DNA of 64,000 nt from Anaerococcus vaginalis (GTDB taxonomy: Bacteria > Bacillota > Clostridia > Tissierellales > Peptoniphilaceae). Shown here in pieces: positions 27,884 through 36,925 of the stretch. Positions within the stretch are counted from its first letter, which is position 1. Every line of letters starts with the position of its first letter. Below the pieces are notes generated by a model. It ran no database searches, was not told the origin of the DNA, and was given only the letters and a program-made list of their open reading frames with translations. The stretch spans positions 1-64,000 of the forward strand of contig JAGZMY010000002.1 of NCBI GenBank assembly GCA_018363915.1, given 5' to 3'. The position numbers were made by a program, and so were the translations under genes.

Positions 27884-28707
27884 AAATTTTCCTCCCTTAT
27901 TTTTGCTCTTTTTATAATTTCTTCATCGCTGATTTCTGATATATTATCCATCAAATTTACAAAAAAACTATAGGGCTTTTTTGTATCAGAAATTTCTCCA
28001 GATATTTCCAAAATAAGAAGAGCTAAAATTGACGCATCGATTGGATTTGAAACTGATAAAAATGTAGAAATTAAGCCTGTCAACATACAACCTGTGGCTG
28101 TAATTTTTGAAAGATTTTCACAACCATTTTCAAACAAAAAATACTTATCATCTTTTAATAAAATATCAGTTTTTCCTGTAATCAAAACTGTCGTTTTGTA
28201 TTTTTTTGAAAGCTTTTGAGAAATTTCCGTAAAATATTTTATATTTTCACAAGAAATCTTATCCTCATCTCCTGCATCTATTCCTTTGGCATGAGATTTT
28301 TCTCCACAAAGAGAAAGAATTTCTGATGAATTTCCTTTAATGACTTCAAATTTATATTTTTCTAGTAAATTTTTTGCAAAATCTAGTCTAATTTTACTTG
28401 CACCAACTCCAACCACATCCATTATTACGGGAATATTTTTCTCATTTGCAAACTTTGTCGCTATTTCCATTGCTTTTAATCTCGAATTTGTAATATTTCC
28501 AAGATTTATAGAAAGAGAATCAGAAATTTTTACAATTTCTTCCATTTCATCTTCGCATTCGGCGCAAATTACCTTGGCTCCTTGAAATAAAATCGCATTT
28601 GCCACCATATTTATGGCAATTGGATTTGTAATTGCGTGAATTAATGGAATTTTTTCCCTAACAAGTTTTCTATTTTCAAGAATTTTTTTTAGATTTTTCA
28701 TATACAT
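27880..28707 (-). CDS. thiM: Hydroxyethylthiazole kinase
   Basis: Phosphorylates salvaged hydroxyethylthiazole. 275 residues, ribokinase-like fold with ITNPIAINMVANAIL (about 26-40), DVVGVGAS, and the anion hole ATGCMLTG near 205. Two ATGs 6 nt apart (28707 and 28701) share one GGAG; I use the first. It overlaps the 3' end of thiW by 32 nt, so it is translationally coupled. Confidence 0.95.
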   Translation of the reverse strand: MYMKNLKKILENRKLVREKIPLIHAITNPIAINMVANAILFQGAKVICAECEDEMEEIVKISDSLSINLGNITNSRLKAMEIATKFANEKNIPVIMDVVGVGASKIRLDFAKNLLEKYKFEVIKGNSSEILSLCGEKSHAKGIDAGDEDKISCENIKYFTEISQKLSKKYKTTVLITGKTDILLKDDKYFLFENGCENLSKITATGCMLTGLISTFLSVSNPIDASILALLILEISGEISDTKKPYSFFVNLMDNISEISDEEIIKRAKIREENL

Positions 28708-29215
28708 TTACTCCAAGCTTTTTTTGTATGGAATATAAAACTTTAGATTTTTGCAAAGTTTTTAAGAAAATATAAGCTACACTTCCTCCAATAATTGTTG
28801 CAATTGTAAAAGAAGGCAGGTAAAAATACCAAGTTATATCGCCTGTTCCATAAAATAATTTCATTACTGGATAAGAAACAATAGCTCCAATTATTCCTGT
28901 TCCAATTATTTCTCCAACTACAGCTGCCAATAAATTTCCTTTCGATTTTCTATAAAAAATTCCTGAAAGCATAGCCCCAAAAATTTGTCCAGTTATGGCA
29001 AGAGGAGGAATTCCTAGAAAACTCATTCTCAAAAATGCAGTTATTAATCCATTTAAAAGCGAATACCAAGGGCCCAAAAAAACTGAACAAACAATATTTA
29101 CAAAATGAGCCGTTGGAGCAAAACCTTCAAATCTTAAAATTGGAGAAATAACAAGACCAATTGTTACAAACATACAAAGACTTAGCATAATAAGCAAAGA
29201 ATTATTTTTTTTCAT
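28676..29215 (-). CDS. thiW: Thiazole/thiamine-precursor ECF transporter S component ThiW
   Basis: 179 residues with about five membrane helices; the loop FEGFAPTAHFVNIVCSVFLGP, ITGQIFGAMLSG and GEIIGTGIIGAIVSYPVM are typical of ThiW. It is thought to bring in the thiazole moiety together with a shared ECF energising module, not encoded here. Its place just before thiM (the kinase for that thiazole) supports this. Confidence 0.93.
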   Translation of the reverse strand: MKKNNSLLIMLSLCMFVTIGLVISPILRFEGFAPTAHFVNIVCSVFLGPWYSLLNGLITAFLRMSFLGIPPLAITGQIFGAMLSGIFYRKSKGNLLAAVVGEIIGTGIIGAIVSYPVMKLFYGTGDITWYFYLPSFTIATIIGGSVAYIFLKTLQKSKVLYSIQKKLGVNVYEKSKKNS

Positions 29216-29223
29216 AAAGCCTC

Positions 29224-30378
29224 CTAAACATTTATATAATCAGTAAAAACTGGAGTCATGCCAATTGATTTTAAATCTTTTATTGCATCGTCACAAGACC
29301 TATTATCGGCAATTTCAAATTGCTCATCTCCCGTATCTTGAGAATTTTTTGATCTATGACCTATTGACGTATCAACAGATGCAGAAATTTTTGTTGCTGC
29401 ATATTTTACTGCCAAATTCCTAAATTCGCGGTCTTCTCTTGTTGAAAGAGTTATTGATGCAAATGGCAAAAATATTCTAAGGGCAAGGATGATTTGGAAA
29501 AATTTCTTATCATTTACTTCAAAAAATTTAAGCTTATCTGCCCCGTGAGTTGGTCTAATTCTTGGAAGAGAAATTGCAATTTCTGCGTGAGGATATTTTT
29601 TTTGAATTTTTTGAGCGTGAAGACCTAATTTAAATGCTTCTTCAATTGGATCATTAAGTCCAAAAAGCGTTCCAAAACCTACTCCCCTAAAGCCTGCCAT
29701 CATTGCTCTTTCTTGAGTATCAATTCTATAAACCCAAGATCTTTTGTGACCGTAAGGATGGTAAAAATCATAAGTTTTTGGATTGTAAGATTCTTGAAAA
29801 ACTGTAACGAAATCTGCACCTGCCTTTTTCAATTTTTTATAATCATCTACATTTGCAGGATAAACTTCTATTCCTATTGTTTTAAAATATTTTTTTGCAA
29901 TCTCACAAGCTTTTGCTATATATTCAACTGATGAAAATTTTTGACTTTCCCCTGTTAAAATTAAAACATCTTCAATTCCAGTATCTGAAAGAGCCTTCAT
30001 TTCTTCTTCAATCTCTTCAAAATTTAATTTTGCCCTTTTTATATCAGATTTCGCCCTAAATCCACAGTACCTACAAGAATTTTCACAATAATTTGCTATA
30101 TAAATTGGTGAGAAAAGACAAACATTATTTCCAAAATATCTTACTCTCTTATCTTTTGCAAGCTCTCCCATTTTTTCTAAATAATCAAGAGCCTTGTCTG
30201 ATAAAAGATTGTAAAAATCTTCTTCATCAAGTCTTTCTTTTTCTAAACTTCTTAGAATATCATCATCGCTTACATTTTTATTTTTTATTTTTTCATAATC
30301 TTCTAAAACTTCGGTTTTTATATGAGAATTGATTATATCCATTTCTGGAAAATAATCTGTAACTTTTTTTATATTCAT
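29224..30378 (-). CDS. thiH: 2-iminoacetate synthase
   Basis: Radical SAM tyrosine lyase that makes dehydroglycine for the thiazole ring in anaerobes, replacing the oxygen-dependent ThiO. 384 residues; the 4Fe-4S cysteines are C98, C102 and C105 in NYCENSCRYCGF. The C-terminal DQEFEIADNRS-like region is typical (here GDEQFEIADNRS). It follows thiG with one base between stop and start. Confidence 0.96.
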   Translation of the reverse strand: MNIKKVTDYFPEMDIINSHIKTEVLEDYEKIKNKNVSDDDILRSLEKERLDEEDFYNLLSDKALDYLEKMGELAKDKRVRYFGNNVCLFSPIYIANYCENSCRYCGFRAKSDIKRAKLNFEEIEEEMKALSDTGIEDVLILTGESQKFSSVEYIAKACEIAKKYFKTIGIEVYPANVDDYKKLKKAGADFVTVFQESYNPKTYDFYHPYGHKRSWVYRIDTQERAMMAGFRGVGFGTLFGLNDPIEEAFKLGLHAQKIQKKYPHAEIAISLPRIRPTHGADKLKFFEVNDKKFFQIILALRIFLPFASITLSTREDREFRNLAVKYAATKISASVDTSIGHRSKNSQDTGDEQFEIADNRSCDDAIKDLKSIGMTPVFTDYINV

Positions 30379-30379
30379 C

Positions 30380-31144
30380 TTAATCGAAAAAATCTCTTAG
30401 TGGAGATGATGGATCAGCTCCAGATTCTAAAACTCTGCCTGGTTTTGAAAGATAAGCAAGACGCCCAGCTTCTATTCCAAGTTTAAAAGCTTTTGCCATC
30501 ATTGTAATATCAGATGCACTTGCAATTCCTGTATTTGCCATAATTGCGCAAGTTCCCATTTCCATCGCCTCTGCGGCTTGACTTGGAAGACCAATTCCTG
30601 CATCAACAATAACTGGAAGATCAACCTCATCAATAATTATTTTTATAAATTCTTTTGTAACAAGGCCCTTGTTAGATCCAATTGGAGCAGCAAGAGGCAT
30701 TATAGCAGCAGCTCCCGCCTCTTTTAAATCTCTTGCATAATTTAAATCTGGATACATATAAGGAAGAACAACAAAACCTTCATCAGCCAAAACTTTTGTA
30801 GCCTTTAAAGTCTCTTCATTATCTGGCAAAAGATATTTGCTATCTCTCATAATTTCAATTTTTACAAAATTTCCACAACCCATTTCCCTTGCAAGTCTTG
30901 CAATTCTAATTGCCTCATCAGCATTTCTTGCTCCAGATGTATTTGGAATAATTGTAACGTGTTTTGGTATATAATTTAAAATATTTGCCACATCTTTTGT
31001 ATTAGCTCGCCTTAGAGCGACTGTAATCATTTCACATTCTGCATTTTTTACAGCAGCATCAATTAGTTCCACAGAATATTTCCCGCTACCAAGAATAAAT
31101 CTTGAATTAAATTCCTTGCCACCTAGTATAAATTTATCTTCCAT
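30380..31144 (-). CDS. thiG: Thiazole synthase
   Basis: Forms the thiazole phosphate ring from deoxyxylulose phosphate, dehydroglycine and ThiS thiocarboxylate. 254 residues; ITVALRRAN (about 40) holds the Schiff-base region, with NTSGARNADEA, PLAAPIGSNKGL and VDAGIGLPSQAAEAMEMG as family blocks. It overlaps the end of thiF by 11 nt. Confidence 0.97.
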   Translation of the reverse strand: MEDKFILGGKEFNSRFILGSGKYSVELIDAAVKNAECEMITVALRRANTKDVANILNYIPKHVTIIPNTSGARNADEAIRIARLAREMGCGNFVKIEIMRDSKYLLPDNEETLKATKVLADEGFVVLPYMYPDLNYARDLKEAGAAAIMPLAAPIGSNKGLVTKEFIKIIIDEVDLPVIVDAGIGLPSQAAEAMEMGTCAIMANTGIASASDITMMAKAFKLGIEAGRLAYLSKPGRVLESGADPSSPLRDFFD

Positions 31145-31748
31145 AATAATCCTTCCTTATTTTTTTCAAACACTCAAGTGCCTCAAGGCTTGCCATAATT
31201 GATACATAGGCAAGATAAAGCCCATCTTTTTTTGCGTCTGATTTAAAATCACCAACCATAGTGATATTATTTATTTTTTTTACCTTAATATCTGAAAAAT
31301 CTCCAAGTCCTGCCATGCCCGATGCAGTAAAAAGAAATTTGTTTTCTTTTTTTGAAAAATAATCAAATGCCATGACCTTGGACTCTTTCTTATCAAAAGC
31401 TTCAATAAAATAATCAGTTTTTTCAATTATTTCATCCATATTTTTTTCATCCAAATATATATTTTTCGCATGAATTTTTGTGTAGGGAATTGTTTCTTCA
31501 ATTGTTTTTTTTGTTGCAAGGACTTTTTCTTTGCCAATATCAGAAATTTTATAATTTTGCCTGTTTAAATTTGAATATTCAACCTTATCAAAATCATACA
31601 GAAATATTTCTCCAATGCCCGCTCTTGCCAAAATCATGGCAACATTTGAACCAAGTCCTCCACAACCCAAAATTGAAACTTTTGCTTTTTCAAATATTTC
31701 ATTGTCATTTTTATTTTGTCTTTTTAAAATTTTATCTCTTAAATCCAT
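31134..31748 (-). CDS. thiF: ThiS adenylyltransferase, short form
   Basis: Adenylates the ThiS C-terminus ready for sulfur transfer. About 204 residues, the short clostridial/campylobacter type without the zinc CxxC pairs. The ATP loop GCGGLGSNVA is near 28-37, and the LYDFDKVEYSNLNRQ block follows. The ATG at 31748 overlaps the thiS stop (TGATG), with GGAGGGG just upstream inside thiS. Confidence 0.92.
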   Translation of the reverse strand: MDLRDKILKRQNKNDNEIFEKAKVSILGCGGLGSNVAMILARAGIGEIFLYDFDKVEYSNLNRQNYKISDIGKEKVLATKKTIEETIPYTKIHAKNIYLDEKNMDEIIEKTDYFIEAFDKKESKVMAFDYFSKKENKFLFTASGMAGLGDFSDIKVKKINNITMVGDFKSDAKKDGLYLAYVSIMASLEALECLKKIRKDYYGR

Positions 31749-31945
31749 CAACCCCCTCCAACAAAGGAAAAAACTTCCACCTTATAGCCGTCTTTTACAA
31801 GAAAATTTTTGAAATTTTCTCTTTTTACAAGTTTTTCATTAACTTCAACAGCCACAAATTGAGGATCAAATTTATTTTCTTTTAAAAATTCATACAAGGA
31901 AATTTCATTTTCAATTTTTACTTCCTTGCCATTTATTAAAACCAT
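31748..31945 (-). CDS. thiS: Sulfur carrier protein
   Basis: 65-residue ubiquitin-like carrier. It starts MVLINGK and ends FVGGG, with the C-terminal glycine that becomes the thiocarboxylate. The ATG at 31945 is 5 nt after AGGAGG (31956-31951); a GTG two codons earlier overlaps that site and is less likely. First gene of the TPP-controlled operon. Confidence 0.95.
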   Translation of the reverse strand: MVLINGKEVKIENEISLYEFLKENKFDPQFVAVEVNEKLVKRENFKNFLVKDGYKVEVFSFVGGG

Positions 31946-31956
31946 ATTCACCTCCT

Positions 31957-32011
31957 AAAAAAAAGAACACAAATAGAAACCATACCCGAGGTGGTATGCC
32001 CCATTTGTGTT
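31957..32011 (-). terminator. Second leader terminator, directly before the thiS ribosome site
   Basis: Minus strand: AACACAAAT (32011-32003), inner stem CATACC/GGTATG, then ATTTGTGTT (31974-31966) and eight T ending next to AGGAGG. The inner loop holds CCACCTC, complementary to the GAGGTG of the thiS ribosome site. It could act as a further attenuator or an anti-Shine-Dalgarno switch. Confidence 0.7.
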
Positions 32012-32061
32012 TTGCACATAGATTATTTGACTAACTGCTATAAATTAATTTTTTATTAGGA

Positions 32062-32091
32062 TCAAAAAAAAGACCCTAACTAGGGTCTTTA
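32062..32091 (-). terminator. TPP riboswitch terminator
   Basis: Minus strand AAAGACCCTA-GT-TAGGGTCTTT followed by seven to eight T, about 20 nt after the aptamer: the usual expression platform for transcription termination by TPP. Confidence 0.85.
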
Positions 32092-32104
32092 AACTTCTTT
32101 TAAA

Positions 32105-32192
32105 AAATCGTCGCTTTCTTACGCAGGTTTTAACCTAATCAAGTTTAAAGGGTTGATGAAAAATCATCTCTCAGCTAAAAGCACCCCTAGCT
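32105..32192 (-). promoter_or_regulatory. TPP riboswitch (THI element)
   Basis: The minus strand shows the conserved blocks AGGGGTGC, GCTGAGAGATGA, AACCCTTTAAACTTGAT, GGTTAAAACCTGCGTAAGAAAGC in order, which is the thiamine-pyrophosphate aptamer. Binding of TPP would stop transcription of thiSFGHWME. Confidence 0.96.
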
Positions 32193-32198
32193 ATTTTT

Positions 32199-32227
32199 AT
32201 TATAGGACAAATTTATTTTATTTGCAA
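32199..32227 (-). promoter_or_regulatory. thi operon promoter
   Basis: Minus strand TTGCAA (32227-32222), 17 bp spacer, TATAAT (32204-32199). The start site near 32192 places the aptamer at the very 5' end of the RNA. Confidence 0.75.
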
Positions 32228-32235
32228 AATAATTT

Positions 32236-33576
32236 TTACCTATCTTCCAAAGATATGTAATTTTTTATTTGGCTTAGTGATTTGTAGGCTGGTCTTATTA
32301 TTTTTGCATCTTCAATTTGTTCAAGTCTGTGAGCAGCCCATCCAACTGTTCTTGCTATGGCAAAAATTGGTATATATAAATCTTTTGGAATATCTAGCAT
32401 TTCGTAGCAAAATCCTGAATATAAATCTACATTTGCACAAATCGGATATGGTTTTTTTAATTTTTCCATCAAAAGCCTGCCACCAATTTTTTCAATTTTT
32501 TCTATAAATTCAAAATCTTTTTGTCTATTTTTTATTTTTGAAAGCTCTCTTGCCTTCTCTTTTAATAAAACCGCCCTTGGATCTGAGATTGTATAAACCG
32601 CATGGCCCAAGCCATAAATTAAACCTTTTTTATCAAAGGCTTTTTTGTCCAAAACTTTTTTCAAATATTTTTCTATTTCTTTTTCATCTTCTATATCTTT
32701 TAAATTTTCCCTAATATTTTCAAGCATCAAACTTACTTTTAAATTTGCTCCCCCATGCCTTGGCCCTTTGAGCGAACCAAGTCCTGTGGCAATGGCTGAA
32801 TAGGTGTCAGTTCCTGATGATGAAACCACGTGGGTTGCAAAGGCAGAATTATTTCCTCCTCCGTGTTCTGCGTGAATTATTAGTAATAAATCCAAAATTT
32901 CCGCTTCTTCTTTTTTGTATTTTTGGTCGATTCTAAGCATTGAAAGTATATTTTCAGCAATTGATTTGTTTTCATCTTGATTGTGAATTACCAAAGATTT
33001 TCCATCAAAATTGTGAATTTTAACTTGGTAGGAATAAATTGCAATTATTGGCATTTTTGAAATCAAGGACAGAGATTGGGACAAAACATTTAAAGTATCT
33101 GTGTCATCAGCCATTTCGTCATAAGAATAAAGGGCAAGAACTGACCTCATCATTATATTTACGATATTATTGCCTGGAAGATTTAGGATTGTATCTTCAA
33201 AAAATTTATTTGGCAAATTTCTTTCTTCTACTAGAATTTTTTTGAAATTTTCTAGATCGTTTTTGTTTGCCAATTTATTAAAAAGTAAAAGATAAATAAT
33301 TTCTTCAAACCCAAATCTTTTTGTATTTTTAAAATCATTTACCATACTTGTAAGGGGATAACCCCTATAATATAGCTCGCCTTTGCTTGGAATTTTTTCC
33401 CCATTTTCGATTTTATAACCGCAAACATCGCCAACTTTTGTTACTCCAACCAAAACTCCTGTCCCATTTTTATTTCTAAGTCCTCTTTTTATAGAAAATT
33501 TATCGTAGAGATTTTTATCTATTGTATTTTCTATTTTTATTTTTTTTGAAAGGTCTACAAGTTTATCTTTATTCAT
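32236..33576 (-). CDS. gltA: Citrate synthase
   Basis: Condenses oxaloacetate and acetyl-CoA. 446 residues. Catalytic His blocks are HAEHGGGNNSAF (about 236-247) and GLGHAVYTISDPRA (about 318-331); GPRHGGAN lies between and the C-terminus has RTVGWAAHRLEQ. The N-terminal extension (about 40 residues) is longer than in the hexameric enzymes, similar to other clostridial forms. It is the last gene of acn-icd-cit and overlaps icd by 8 nt. Confidence 0.95.
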   Translation of the reverse strand: MNKDKLVDLSKKIKIENTIDKNLYDKFSIKRGLRNKNGTGVLVGVTKVGDVCGYKIENGEKIPSKGELYYRGYPLTSMVNDFKNTKRFGFEEIIYLLLFNKLANKNDLENFKKILVEERNLPNKFFEDTILNLPGNNIVNIMMRSVLALYSYDEMADDTDTLNVLSQSLSLISKMPIIAIYSYQVKIHNFDGKSLVIHNQDENKSIAENILSMLRIDQKYKKEEAEILDLLLIIHAEHGGGNNSAFATHVVSSSGTDTYSAIATGLGSLKGPRHGGANLKVSLMLENIRENLKDIEDEKEIEKYLKKVLDKKAFDKKGLIYGLGHAVYTISDPRAVLLKEKARELSKIKNRQKDFEFIEKIEKIGGRLLMEKLKKPYPICANVDLYSGFCYEMLDIPKDLYIPIFAIARTVGWAAHRLEQIEDAKIIRPAYKSLSQIKNYISLEDR

Positions 33577-34576
33577 TTTCTCCTCCCAAATTTTTGATTA
33601 TTTCTTGGGTGATTTTTCCCAAACTTGCATCTCCTCCCAAATCTTTTGTATGATTTTTCTTATCTTCCATTGTTTTTTCAATAGACTTTCTTAATTTTTC
33701 GGACAAATTTCCTTCCCCAATATCATCAAGCATAAGAGATGCTGTAAGTAAAATTGCAATAGGATTTGCAAGATTTTTCCCAGCAATATCAGGAGCAGAA
33801 CCATGAACTGATTCATAAATTGAAATATCCTCTCCCTTATTTACTCCAGGAATTAAACCAAGTCCTCCGACAAGACCTGCTCCCAAATCTGATAAAATAT
33901 CTCCATACAAATTTTCAGTAACAATGACGTCAAATTTGTTTGGATTTAAAACCATTTGCATGGCAGTATTATCAACCAAAAGCTCTTCAAATTCTATATC
34001 TGGATAAGATTTTGCAATTTCACGTCCAACATTTAAAAATAATCCATCGGTAAATTTCATTATATTTGCCTTGGTAACTATGGTAACTTTTTTCCTATTA
34101 AATTTTTTTGCATACTCAAAAGCTGCTTTTATAATTCTTTCAGATTTTTTTCTTGTGATTACCTTTATTGAATGAAATTCATCTTCAGAAATTTTTTCCT
34201 CAAGGCCCATATACAAATCTTCAGTATTTTCCCTAAAAATTACCATATCGACATTTTCATATTTTGTTTTTATATTTTTGATTGATTTTATTGGCCTAAT
34301 ATTTGCAAAAAGATCGTATTTTTTTCTAAGCTCAACATTAATTGACCTAAAACCATGTCCAATTGGGGTTGTGATTGGGCCTTTAATTGCAATTTTGTTT
34401 TTTTCAATTGATTTAAAAACTTCATCTGGAATAAAGGTATTTTCTTTTTCAAAAACACTGGCTCCAGCATTTACTTCCTCAAATTCAACCTTTGATCCCA
34501 AAGCCTTTAAAACTTTTTTCATAGAATCGCAAATTTCTGGACCGATTCCATCTCCTTTTATCAAAGTTACTTTCAT
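33569..34576 (-). CDS. icd: Isocitrate dehydrogenase (NAD type, isopropylmalate dehydrogenase family)
   Basis: 335 residues, the short form of the beta-decarboxylating dehydrogenase family: GDGIGPEI at 9-16, FRENTEDLYMG (about 114-124), KANIMKFTDGLF, and NLYGDILSDLGAGLVGGLG with the metal Asp residues. Isopropylmalate or homoisocitrate dehydrogenase could look similar, but the position between aconitase and citrate synthase makes isocitrate the likely substrate. Confidence 0.9.
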   Translation of the reverse strand: MKVTLIKGDGIGPEICDSMKKVLKALGSKVEFEEVNAGASVFEKENTFIPDEVFKSIEKNKIAIKGPITTPIGHGFRSINVELRKKYDLFANIRPIKSIKNIKTKYENVDMVIFRENTEDLYMGLEEKISEDEFHSIKVITRKKSERIIKAAFEYAKKFNRKKVTIVTKANIMKFTDGLFLNVGREIAKSYPDIEFEELLVDNTAMQMVLNPNKFDVIVTENLYGDILSDLGAGLVGGLGLIPGVNKGEDISIYESVHGSAPDIAGKNLANPIAILLTASLMLDDIGEGNLSEKLRKSIEKTMEDKKNHTKDLGGDASLGKITQEIIKNLGGENE

Positions 34577-34578
34577 AA

Positions 34579-36510
34579 TTACTCCAATTCTAAATTTTTG
34601 GCATAATTTAAATAGCCACCCATTTTTAATATTTCAATTTCTCTTTTTGAAAATTCTCCCCTAACTTTTATTTCTATATCCTTATCCAAATCTTTTAAAA
34701 TAAATTTTCCACTTTCCAAAGACTTGTCTATATTTTTTATTTGAATATTATCAAATTCAGATAATTTTTCATAATCTTTTTCATTTTCAAATTCTAATGG
34801 CAAGATTGCATTATTTATCAAATTTGACCTGTGAATTCTTGCAAAAGATTTGGCAATAACCGCTTTTACATTAAGATACAAAGGAATTAAAGCAGCGTGC
34901 TCTCTTGATGATCCTTGACCATAATTTACACCCGCAACAATAACTCCACCAGAATTTTTTTCTGCTCTTTTTTTGAAATCATCGATTTTTGTTGTAAAGG
35001 CAAATTCTGATAAATATTCTATATTTGACCTAAATGGCAAAAGCCTAGCGTTTGATGGGCAAATATCATCAGTCGTAATTCCATCGCCCGCCTTATAAAT
35101 TATTTTTGAATTTATTTCAGCAACTGGACTTGCCTTTGGAAATGGCTTGATATTTTTTCCCTTTACAGTTTCTTTAATTCTTTTTGCTAAGTCTTCTTCT
35201 CTTTTTATAAAATAAGCATCAGTATGGTCAAAAATAATATTTTCGTCAAAATCTTTTTTAAATTCAGCCTCTTTTGGATTGGAAATATAACCATTAATTG
35301 CAGAAATCGCACAAGTTTCTGGACTTGCCAAATAAATTTGGGCATCAATTGTGCCAGATCTTCCCTTAAAATTTCTATTAAAAGATCTTAGAGAAATTCC
35401 ACCAGCTTTTGGAGCTTGGCCCATGCCAATACAAGGCCCACAACCAGATTCCAAAATCCTAGCACCTGCCTTAATCATTTTTGCCAAAGCACCATTTTCT
35501 GATAATTTTTCCAAAATTGTGGCAGAACCTGGAGAAATTACAAGTGATACATCAGGATGAACTTTTTTCCCATCAAGAATTGATGCAACTTTCATCATAT
35601 CCATATAAGATGAATTTGTACAAGATCCGATTGCAACTTGGTCGATTTTTATTTTATCCATTTCAGAAATTTTTTGGTATTGGTCTGGAAAATGAGGTCT
35701 TGCCACAGCAGGCTCAATTTCGCTTAAATCAATTTCCATAACCTCATCATAAAAAGCATCTTCGTCTGCCTCTAATTTTTTGTAATCTTCTTTCCTATTT
35801 TGACTTGTTAAATATTTTAAAGTATTTTCATCAGATGGAAAAATTGAAGTCGTCGCCCCAAGTTCTGCTCCCATATTACAAATTGTCGCCCTGTCGGTTA
35901 CAGACAAAGATTTTACACCTTCTCCAGAATATTCCATTATATATCCCGTTCCGCCTTTGACAGATAATTTTCCCAAAATATATAAAATTAAATCCTTGGC
36001 ATTTACATAATCCTTCAAAGAATTTTTGAGTTTTATATTAAAAATTTTTGGGACTTTTATAAAATAAAAACCTCTTGCCATAGCAACAGCAACATCAAGT
36101 CCCCCTGCCCCAATTGCAATTTGTGCCAAAGCACCGCCCGTTGGAGTATGAGAATCAGAACCTAGAAGAGTATTGCCAACTTTTCCAAATTGTTCCAATT
36201 GAACTTGGTGGCAAATTCCACAACCAGCCTTTGAAAAAGTTATACCAAATTTATTTGCAGCAGATTTTATAAATTCATGGTCGTCAGCATTTTCAAATCC
36301 TTGTTGGAGAATATTATGATCAATGTATGCAAGAGAATTTTCAGTTTTTACATCCTCAATTTCCATGGCCTCAAGTTGCAAATAAGCCATAGTCCCAGTA
36401 GAATCTTGAGTTAAAGTTTGGTCAATTTTAATAGCAATTTCATTGCCAGTTTTTATTTCACCTTGTAAAAGATGGTTTTCTAAAATTTTTATAGCTAATG
36501 ATTTTTTCAT
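34579..36510 (-). CDS. acn: Aconitate hydratase
   Basis: Isomerises citrate to isocitrate with a 4Fe-4S cluster. 643 residues, the shorter mitochondrial-like/anaerobe form. Cluster cysteines lie in GSCTNSSY (about 296-303) and ESGCGPCIGMGQ (about 353-364); GSDSHTPTGGA and the swivelling domain motif YGQGSSREHAAL are present. The first gene of acn-icd-cit. The operon would make 2-oxoglutarate for glutamate rather than run a full cycle; no other TCA gene is in view. Confidence 0.95.
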   Translation of the reverse strand: MKKSLAIKILENHLLQGEIKTGNEIAIKIDQTLTQDSTGTMAYLQLEAMEIEDVKTENSLAYIDHNILQQGFENADDHEFIKSAANKFGITFSKAGCGICHQVQLEQFGKVGNTLLGSDSHTPTGGALAQIAIGAGGLDVAVAMARGFYFIKVPKIFNIKLKNSLKDYVNAKDLILYILGKLSVKGGTGYIMEYSGEGVKSLSVTDRATICNMGAELGATTSIFPSDENTLKYLTSQNRKEDYKKLEADEDAFYDEVMEIDLSEIEPAVARPHFPDQYQKISEMDKIKIDQVAIGSCTNSSYMDMMKVASILDGKKVHPDVSLVISPGSATILEKLSENGALAKMIKAGARILESGCGPCIGMGQAPKAGGISLRSFNRNFKGRSGTIDAQIYLASPETCAISAINGYISNPKEAEFKKDFDENIIFDHTDAYFIKREEDLAKRIKETVKGKNIKPFPKASPVAEINSKIIYKAGDGITTDDICPSNARLLPFRSNIEYLSEFAFTTKIDDFKKRAEKNSGGVIVAGVNYGQGSSREHAALIPLYLNVKAVIAKSFARIHRSNLINNAILPLEFENEKDYEKLSEFDNIQIKNIDKSLESGKFILKDLDKDIEIKVRGEFSKREIEILKMGGYLNYAKNLELE

Positions 36511-36545
36511 TTTTTACCTCTTTACTTTAATATATTATTGTAATA

Positions 36546-36574
36546 ATTATACGCCGAAGTAAAATAATTTCCAA
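36546..36574 (-). promoter_or_regulatory. acn-icd-cit promoter
   Basis: Minus strand TTGGAA (36574-36569), 17 bp spacer, TATAAT (36551-36546), 36 nt before the acn start. Confidence 0.7.
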
Positions 36575-36639
36575 AAAAATATCCCACAAATTGTGAGACA
36601 AAATTAGAATTTCAAATTGTAAAAGTTAAAATTAAAATT

Positions 36640-36880
36640 TCTATTAATGATGATTCGAAGAAAAATAAACTAAAATTAAAGTCAATAAAAGAGATCTCTC
36701 GACTTCGCTCGAGATGGGTGATTGTTGGATGGTTTTAATTGCTAAAGTTTTTTTCGATTTTTATAAATTAATTATTTTTTTATAAAATTAAATTCATTAT
36801 TTAATAAACTAAAACGAAGACTATACCCATCTCGAGCGAATGTAATGAGTCGAGAGATCTCTGAATTATTTTTACTGGTA
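36640..36880. repeat. Two GAGATCTC-family repeat halves
   Basis: Right-half type at about 36690-36760 (AGAGATCTCTCGACTTCGCTCGAGATGGG then AATTGCTAAAGTTTT) and left-half type at about 36800-36875 (AAAACGAAGA, CCCATCTCGAGCGAATG, GAGTCGAGAGATCTCT). Together they fill the gap between acn and proC apart from the proC terminator. Confidence 0.65.
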
Positions 36881-36886
36881 AAAAAA

Positions 36887-36923
36887 TAAATTCATGGGAA
36901 TTTTTTAAAATCCCATGAATTTA
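36887..36923 (-). terminator. proC terminator
   Basis: TAAATTCATGGGA / TCCCATGAATTTA, a 13 bp stem with an 11-12 nt A/T loop, followed on the minus strand by a T-run. Confidence 0.85.
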
Positions 36924-36925
36924 AC

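Noticed and set aside
31946..31951. GTG start for thiS two codons upstream
   Set aside because: It overlaps the AGGAGG site; the ATG at 31945 has correct spacing.
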